From Bradyrhizobium sp. Ash2021 (GTDB lineage Bacteria > Pseudomonadota > Alphaproteobacteria > Rhizobiales > Xanthobacteraceae), in the NCBI RefSeq assembly GCF_031202265.1, contig NZ_CP100604.1, positions 8,600,501 to 8,664,500 on the forward strand: a stretch of DNA of 64,000 nucleotides, in the 5' to 3' direction. Below are positions 59,552 through 64,000 of the stretch, piece after piece. A program made the translations under genes and the position numbers. Below the pieces are notes generated by a model. The model was given only the letters and a program-made list of their open reading frames with translations. It had not been told where the DNA came from and searched no databases. Each line of letters starts with the position of its first letter. The stretch's first letter is position 1.

Positions 59552-61290
59552 GATTTAGCTCCCGCATCGGACACGATCTTGATCGGCGTCGGCGGCGCGA
59601 CGCGCTGCAGCACCTGGCCGAGAACAGTCTCCTTCGGCCCGAACGCCTGCATGCGGCCGTCTTTCAGGACCAGCAGCTGGTCGACCGCCTCGATGCCGAC
59701 CGGCCGGTGCGCCACCACCACCACGATGGCGCCGCGCTCGCGCGCGCCGCGAACGGCGCGGGTCAGCGCCTCGTCGCCTTCACTGTCGAGATTGGAGTTC
59801 GGCTCGTCGAGCACGATCAGGAACGGATTGCCGTACAGCGCCCGTGCCAGCGCCACGCGCTGGGCCTGGCCGGCCGACAGCGAGGTGCCCTGCTCGCCGA
59901 TCTGGGTGTCGTAGCCGTCCCGCATCTTGATGATCATCTCATGGACGCCGGCCTCCTTGGCGGCCGAGATGATCGATTCAGACTTGGCGTCCGGATCGAA
60001 GCGGCAAATGTTCTGGGCGATCGATCCGCCGAACAATTCGACATCCTGCGGCAGATAGCCGACATAGCGGCCGAGCACGTCGGACGACCACTGATCGAGC
60101 GCGGCGCCATCGAGCCGCACCTTGCCGCGGAACGGCATCCAGACCCCGACCAGCGCGCGCACCAGCGACGACTTGCCCGATCCGCTGGGCCCGATGACAC
60201 CGACACCGCTGCCGGCCTCTATCGCAAAGGTGACGTCCTGGACGATCACCCGCTGATCGCCCGGCGGCACGATGCTGACGCCCTCGACCGACAGCCGCTT
60301 GGACGGGCTCTGCAGCAGGGTCTGGGTGTTCGACGCCGGCATCTGCTCGAGCAGCCGGGTGAGGCGGTGCCAGCTCTGGCGCGCGGCGACAAAACCCTTC
60401 CAGTGCGCGATCGCCAGATCGACCGGCGCCAGCGCCCGGGCCGAGAGGATCGAGCCGGCGATGATGATGCCGCCGGTCGCTTCCTGGTGGATCACGAGAT
60501 AGGCGCCGACCGCGAGGACCGATGATTGCAACATCATGCGCAGCACCTTGGCGATCGCGCCGAGGCCACCTGCGACGTCGCTGGCGCGCTGGTTGCCCGC
60601 CAGATAGTTTTCGTTGGCCTCGCCCCAGCGCTTGCCCAGCCGCCCGGACATGCCCATCGCGACCAGCACTTCGGCATTACGGCGGCTGGTAGCCGCCAGA
60701 TCGTTGCGCCGCGCCGCAAGGCTCATCGCCTCCTTGGCCGGCCGGCGCGACATGAATTCGGTGATCAGGGTCAGCGTCACCAGAATGACGGCGCCGATCA
60801 GCGCGGTTAGCCCGAGCAGCCAGTGGAACGCAAAGCAGATCGCCAGATAGAACGGCAGCCAGGGCAGATCGAAGAACGCGCCCGGGCCCATGCTGCCGAG
60901 GAACGACCTGACATTGTCGAGATCGCGCAGCGGCTGCAGGCCCTCATTGCGGCCGCCGACCAGCAGGGGCAGGCGCACCACGGTCTCGAACACGCGGGCG
61001 TTGATGGCCTCATCGAGCGAGGTGCCGATGCGCCCGAGAATTCGTCCCCGGAGCAGGTCCAGAAAGCCCTGGGCGGCGTAGAGGCCGGCGGCCAGCACGA
61101 CGAGGCCGACCAGGGTCGGCACGCTCCGGCTCGGCAGCACCCGGTCATAGACCTCCAGCATGAAAATCGAGCCGGTCAGGTACAGCAGATTGATCATGCA
61201 ACTCATGACGCCGACGCCGATGAACGCGGCGCGGCAGGCGCGCAACGCTTCACCGAGTTCGGATCGCCGGACGCCGGGAGCGGCTGCCAT
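59548..61290 (-). CDS. Type I secretion ABC transporter (PrtD-like permease/ATPase)
   Basis: 580 residues. An N-terminal TM domain of six helices (MINLLYLTGSIFMLEVYDRVLPS near the start) precedes the nucleotide-binding domain: Walker A GPSGSGKSSL at about residue 365, signature LSAGQAQRVALARAL, Walker B FLIVLDEPNSNLD and the switch His in VAHRP. PrtD-type family: exports a C-terminally signalled protein, often with Gly-rich RTX repeats. ATG 61290 is used; a TTG 18 nt upstream is an alternative. No RTX substrate gene is in the window. Confidence 0.92.
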   Translation of the reverse strand: MAAAPGVRRSELGEALRACRAAFIGVGVMSCMINLLYLTGSIFMLEVYDRVLPSRSVPTLVGLVVLAAGLYAAQGFLDLLRGRILGRIGTSLDEAINARVFETVVRLPLLVGGRNEGLQPLRDLDNVRSFLGSMGPGAFFDLPWLPFYLAICFAFHWLLGLTALIGAVILVTLTLITEFMSRRPAKEAMSLAARRNDLAATSRRNAEVLVAMGMSGRLGKRWGEANENYLAGNQRASDVAGGLGAIAKVLRMMLQSSVLAVGAYLVIHQEATGGIIIAGSILSARALAPVDLAIAHWKGFVAARQSWHRLTRLLEQMPASNTQTLLQSPSKRLSVEGVSIVPPGDQRVIVQDVTFAIEAGSGVGVIGPSGSGKSSLVRALVGVWMPFRGKVRLDGAALDQWSSDVLGRYVGYLPQDVELFGGSIAQNICRFDPDAKSESIISAAKEAGVHEMIIKMRDGYDTQIGEQGTSLSAGQAQRVALARALYGNPFLIVLDEPNSNLDSEGDEALTRAVRGARERGAIVVVVAHRPVGIEAVDQLLVLKDGRMQAFGPKETVLGQVLQRVAPPTPIKIVSDAGAKS

Positions 61291-61527
61291 TAATTCGGAT
61301 CTCTTCAAAAGGAAAAAGGAATGGACGACGCGATCGTTTTACCGATCTTTATGGCGACCGTCTATTGAAGTCGCGTTAACCTGAATACAGTTCATCGCCG
61401 CAACCCTGGCGGGGACAGGAAGAGGTGAGGCTTTAAGTCTTTTGTCTGATGCGATTTCTTCGCGCGACCCGGCCGCCGCCCCGGATCGATCGCCGGGCGG
61501 GCTTTCGCTAAAAAGCCGATACTAGGG

Positions 61528-62325
61528 TTAACCCTGTGCGGGTGCGGTTTGTGAGGCGGGTTCGGCCTTCGGAAACGGCACCAGGATCACCGACATCGAG
61601 ACCCGGCCGATTTCGCCATTGACGTCGAGCAGCACGCCGCTCCCGGTTCCGATCCCGGCGGCCGGTCGCCATCTGGTTTGCGCGCGAACGCCCACCCATG
61701 CTCCGACCGGCGGCCTGAACAACTGGACCGTCAGGTTGGGATTGGGGTCCGCCACCACGTTCTGGAATGGCCGCGCGATGCCGTGGGTCCAGTCGGCCGG
61801 CCCGAGAACGCCGGCAAGCGGGCCGGCGCCTTCGGTGATCGGATGGTGCAGCCGGAACCAGGCGGCGTCATCGCTGGCGCGCGCTTCCATCGCGTCCATG
61901 AACCAGGACCGGCCGTGCACGGCGTGCGGGCTGCGCAGCGGAAACTGCAAGGGATCCACCGGCTCGCTGGCATGATCGCCAGATCCGGGGACCTCGACCG
62001 CGCGTTCGCGCGAGAGCGTCAGGCGGACGGTGGCGCAGGGCTGGTCCTCGCCATCGGGCCACAGCGTGTTGTCGATCACGCTGACCCGGCCGCCTTCGCT
62101 CACGACCGAAAGCTGCGTTCGCAAATCCGTCATCGGCGTCGGCCGCAGGAACCACGCCGTCGCGCTAACCGCCGTACCCCAGTTGCGGACGGCGGCCAGC
62201 GCCTCGACCTCGGCCGTCAGCAGGCTCGCGACCGCCCCGCCCTGCAACCCCGCAAACGGCCCACCGGCCAGCGCCGAGGGCCGCCAGCGATTGGGGCTGC
62301 CGAGGGGTTCGAAGATCGGAGACAT
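61528..62325 (-). CDS. Acyl-CoA thioesterase-family (hotdog) protein
   Basis: 265 residues from ATG 62325, preceded by AAGGA at 10 nt. A double hotdog fold is suggested: the N-terminal half has LAGGPFAGLQGGAVASLLTAEVE and ATAWFLRPTPMTDLRTQLSVVSEGGRVSVID, the second half has TVQLFRPPVGAWVGVRAQTRWRPAAGIGTG. The pattern is that of TesB-like (thioesterase_4/TE3) enzymes, which hydrolyse acyl-CoA. It is divergent from a LysR regulator. A frame extending to 62457 crosses the operator region and is not used. Confidence 0.75.
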   Translation of the reverse strand: MSPIFEPLGSPNRWRPSALAGGPFAGLQGGAVASLLTAEVEALAAVRNWGTAVSATAWFLRPTPMTDLRTQLSVVSEGGRVSVIDNTLWPDGEDQPCATVRLTLSRERAVEVPGSGDHASEPVDPLQFPLRSPHAVHGRSWFMDAMEARASDDAAWFRLHHPITEGAGPLAGVLGPADWTHGIARPFQNVVADPNPNLTVQLFRPPVGAWVGVRAQTRWRPAAGIGTGSGVLLDVNGEIGRVSMSVILVPFPKAEPASQTAPAQG

Positions 62326-62414
62326 CGGGCGAGACATCCTTAAGGTGAGAAATATTGAGCGATCGGCTAGTCTGTACGAACACGAAAGCGGCCACAAAAG
62401 GGATTCCATCACCT

Positions 62415-62447
62415 CAGATGAATAAAATTCATCCGGAAATTCATCTG
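62415..62447. promoter_or_regulatory. Nested inverted repeats at the lysR start
   Basis: CAGATGAAT (62415-62423) and ATTCATCTG (62439-62447) are perfect complements; inside them GATGAAT-AAA-ATTCATC (62417-62433) is a second perfect palindrome. Three ATTCATC elements thus overlap the annotated ATG at 62418. It is a candidate LysR autoregulatory site. Confidence 0.5.
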
Positions 62448-63365
62448 GTACAAACATCAGCCCCGTCGCGGCCGGCGATCCCGCCCTTGACCGCGCTGCT
62501 GGCGTTCGAGCGCGCCGCCGCGCAACTGAGTTTTCGCCGCGCCGCGCGCGACCTGTCGCTCAGCCCGTCCGCGATCAGCCATCAGATCCGCGGACTGGAG
62601 GCCCAGTTCGGCGTCAAACTGTTCGTGCGCGGCGCGCGTACGGTGCGCTTGACCGCCGACGGCGAGCGCTATTTCGCAAAAGTTTCGGTGGCGCTGGCGG
62701 CGCTGCAGGACGCCAGCCGCGACTTGCTGCGGCAGCGCCGCGACATCGGCAGCGAACTCTGGATCAGCGCGCTGCCGTTCTTCACCTCGACCGTGCTGAT
62801 CCCGGCCCTGCCCGACTTCAGGCGGCGCCATCCCGAACTGACGCTGCGTATCGAAGCTACCCATCAATATGCCGACTTCAACGCCTCGCGCGTCGACGTC
62901 GCTGTCCGCTATGGCCGCGAACATTCGACCGGGTTGAAATTCGAGCCGCTGGTCGCGGTCAAGGGATTGCCGGTCTGCGCGCCGGCGCTGGTCAAGGCCG
63001 GCCTGCGCAGCCCCGAGGATCTGTCGCGCCAGGTGCTGATCCATATCACGACGCAACCGCGGGCGTGGCCGGCCTGGCTGAAAGAGGCCGGGCTGCCGCA
63101 TCTCGAGCCGCGCGGCCATCTCTGGCTCGACAGCGTGCCGGCGATGCTGGAAGCCGCCGAGCACGGGCTCGGCGTTACCCTCGCGATGGCGCCGTTGATC
63201 AAGGCGCGGCCGGGCTTTGGTAAAAAACTGGTCGCGCCGTTTGCGTTCGAGCCCGCGCACAGCGAGACGATCTTTCTGGTGTCCCGCACCGAGCAGGCGC
63301 GGGACCGGCGAATTGCCGCGGTCCGGCGCTGGATAGCGGAAGCCGTCGGCCGCGTGAAAGCGTGA
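62418..63365 (+). CDS. LysR-family regulator
   Basis: 315 residues if started at ATG 62418. The HTH LLAFERAAAQLSFRRAARDLSLSPSAISHQIRGLE (partly quoted) and the GcvA-type effector domain DVAVRYGREHSTGLKFEPLV are clear. The start is uncertain: this ATG lies inside a palindrome and has no ribosome site, and a TTG at 62487 would begin just before the HTH. Divergent from the thioesterase gene, which it probably regulates. Confidence 0.85.
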   Translation: MNKIHPEIHLVQTSAPSRPAIPPLTALLAFERAAAQLSFRRAARDLSLSPSAISHQIRGLEAQFGVKLFVRGARTVRLTADGERYFAKVSVALAALQDASRDLLRQRRDIGSELWISALPFFTSTVLIPALPDFRRRHPELTLRIEATHQYADFNASRVDVAVRYGREHSTGLKFEPLVAVKGLPVCAPALVKAGLRSPEDLSRQVLIHITTQPRAWPAWLKEAGLPHLEPRGHLWLDSVPAMLEAAEHGLGVTLAMAPLIKARPGFGKKLVAPFAFEPAHSETIFLVSRTEQARDRRIAAVRRWIAEAVGRVKA

Positions 63366-63453
63366 CGCGCGCTACATTCGGCCGCGGACCAGCCGCACGA
63401 TCAGCAGCAATACGATGGCGCCGATCTCCGATATCAGGCCGGTGCCAAGACCC

Positions 63454-64000
63454 TCATTCTGCGTCGGCCAGCACGACCTGGTTGCGTCCCTGTTGCTTCG
63501 CGCGGTAGAGCGCGGCGTCCGCCTCGTTCAACCATGCTCCTATCGATTTGCCGTCACAGTGCGATAGCAACGCCACCCCAGCACTGATGGTCACGACATT
63601 GTCTACGGGACCGCAATCGTGCGGGATCGCCAATTGCTCGACTGCCTTCCGGTAGCGCTCGGCCGCCACTAATCCGGCGTCGAGAGACTGTTCGGGCAAC
63701 AGGATCAGAAATTCCTCGCCGCCGTAGCGATAGACCTGGTCGCCGCTCCGGGCCGTGTTCATGAGCGCCCGCGCCACGGCCTGGAGCACTTCATCGCCGG
63801 CGAGATGACCCTTGCTGTCGTTATAGGCCTTGAAAAAATCGACGTCGCACATGACGGCGCAACAGGTGTGGCCATAACGATCCGCCCTCGCGTTGATGTT
63901 TTCGAGATCCTCGCTCAGCTTGAGCCGGCTGCCGAGTTGGGTCAGCGGGTCGGTACGCGACTGCTCGAACAGCTGACGATTGAGCCGCTCCAGTTGCGCC
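63454..64000 (-). CDS. GGDEF diguanylate cyclase, partial (5' end outside window)
   Basis: The reading frame is open to the window's right edge; at least 182 codons are visible and the N-terminus is missing. The GGDEF domain begins TDPLTQLGSRLKLSEDLENI and includes CDVDFFKAYNDSKGHLAGDEVL (partly quoted), the catalytic GGEEF in YRYGGEEFLIL and the inhibitory I-site RxxD (RSGD) five residues before it. Both sites intact suggest an active, product-inhibited c-di-GMP synthase. It ends NQVVLADAE at 63454. Sensor domain unknown. Confidence 0.9.
   Translation of the reverse strand, partial: AQLERLNRQLFEQSRTDPLTQLGSRLKLSEDLENINARADRYGHTCCAVMCDVDFFKAYNDSKGHLAGDEVLQAVARALMNTARSGDQVYRYGGEEFLILLPEQSLDAGLVAAERYRKAVEQLAIPHDCGPVDNVVTISAGVALLSHCDGKSIGAWLNEADAALYRAKQQGRNQVVLADAE

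Noticed and set aside
61311..61368. A 15-codon plus-strand frame (MDDAIVLPIFMATVY) with an A/G-rich ribosome-site-like sequence
   Set aside because: Too short, no context, and it lies in the promoter region of the type I secretion genes on the other strand.
63366..63453. Hydrophobic stretch ISEIGAIVLLLIVRLVRGRM on the minus strand after the GGDEF gene
   Set aside because: It looks like a TM helix with a basic end, but there is no start codon or ribosome site in frame, and it is too short to support as a gene.
1..64000. CRISPR arrays, tRNA, rRNA, phage or transposase genes
   Set aside because: None was found. The repeated sequences are dispersed intergenic palindromes of irregular spacing and not regular arrays, and no transposase-like frame accompanies them.

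Overview
The window is 64 kb of GC-rich DNA with the gene content of an alphaproteobacterium of the Bradyrhizobium/Rhodopseudomonas group. Three things point there: a membrane ferritin (MbfA) preceded by a perfect iron control element (ICE) of the rhizobial Irr regulator; three exact GGAAC-N16-CGTT promoters of the EcfG general stress sigma factor type; and many dispersed intergenic palindromic repeats of the kind found in that group. No tRNA, rRNA, CRISPR array, phage or transposase gene was seen.

Layout. 1-5.5 kb: an orphan TAXI-type periplasmic binding protein, three tiny genes including a ribbon-helix-helix-like regulator with its own palindrome, a stand-alone DUF6537-like protein, and two divergent cyclic-nucleotide-domain membrane proteins (a Popeye-like three-TM protein and a MloK1-like K+ channel). 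5.5-19 kb: a catabolic block with enoyl-CoA hydratase, nitroreductase, three acyl-CoA dehydrogenases (two are tandem paralogues), a feruloyl-CoA synthase-like ligase, a second hydratase, an SDR dehydrogenase and a TetR regulator, facing a thiolase and a second acyl-CoA synthetase. Together these make a complete CoA-ligation/beta-oxidation route, probably for an aryl-propanoid or similar acid. 19-24 kb: epoxide hydrolase-like enzyme, secreted poly-His protein, MbfA with an outer-membrane-like protein, and cytochrome b561. 24-34 kb: orphan ABC binding protein, amidase, NTF2-like protein, Zn alcohol dehydrogenase, AidB-like dehydrogenase, GST, an SDR lacking its catalytic Tyr, and a hydratase. 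33-36 kb: GlxA-type AraC regulator with divergent SDR, GNAT enzyme, DUF1127 protein. 36-42.4 kb: a tricarballylate-type cluster (LysR regulator, MHS permease, TcuA, secreted hydrolase, TcuB). 42.5-43.4 kb: about 0.9 kb of non-coding dispersed repeat. 43.4-54.9 kb: PilZ protein, a translationally coupled amidohydrolase/amidohydrolase/Rieske operon, metallo-beta-lactamase-fold hydrolase plus CinA-like amidase, a stress-promoter MHS permease with a broken SPW-repeat gene, a DUF4239-like protein, ketopantoate reductase, FAD monooxygenase and branched-chain-type binding protein. 55-64 kb: a winged-helix/ATPase regulator, a two-module VOC protein, a type I secretion ABC/HlyD pair, an acyl-CoA thioesterase divergent from a LysR regulator, and the 3' part of a GGDEF diguanylate cyclase cut by the window edge.

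The most informative signals are in the promoters: the ICE over the mbfA start site, the three EcfG-type promoters (in front of the RHH gene, the poly-His gene and the MHS permease), and a three-copy direct repeat with helical spacing upstream of the winged-helix ATPase. All functions are read from sequence motifs recognised by eye; no database search was possible.
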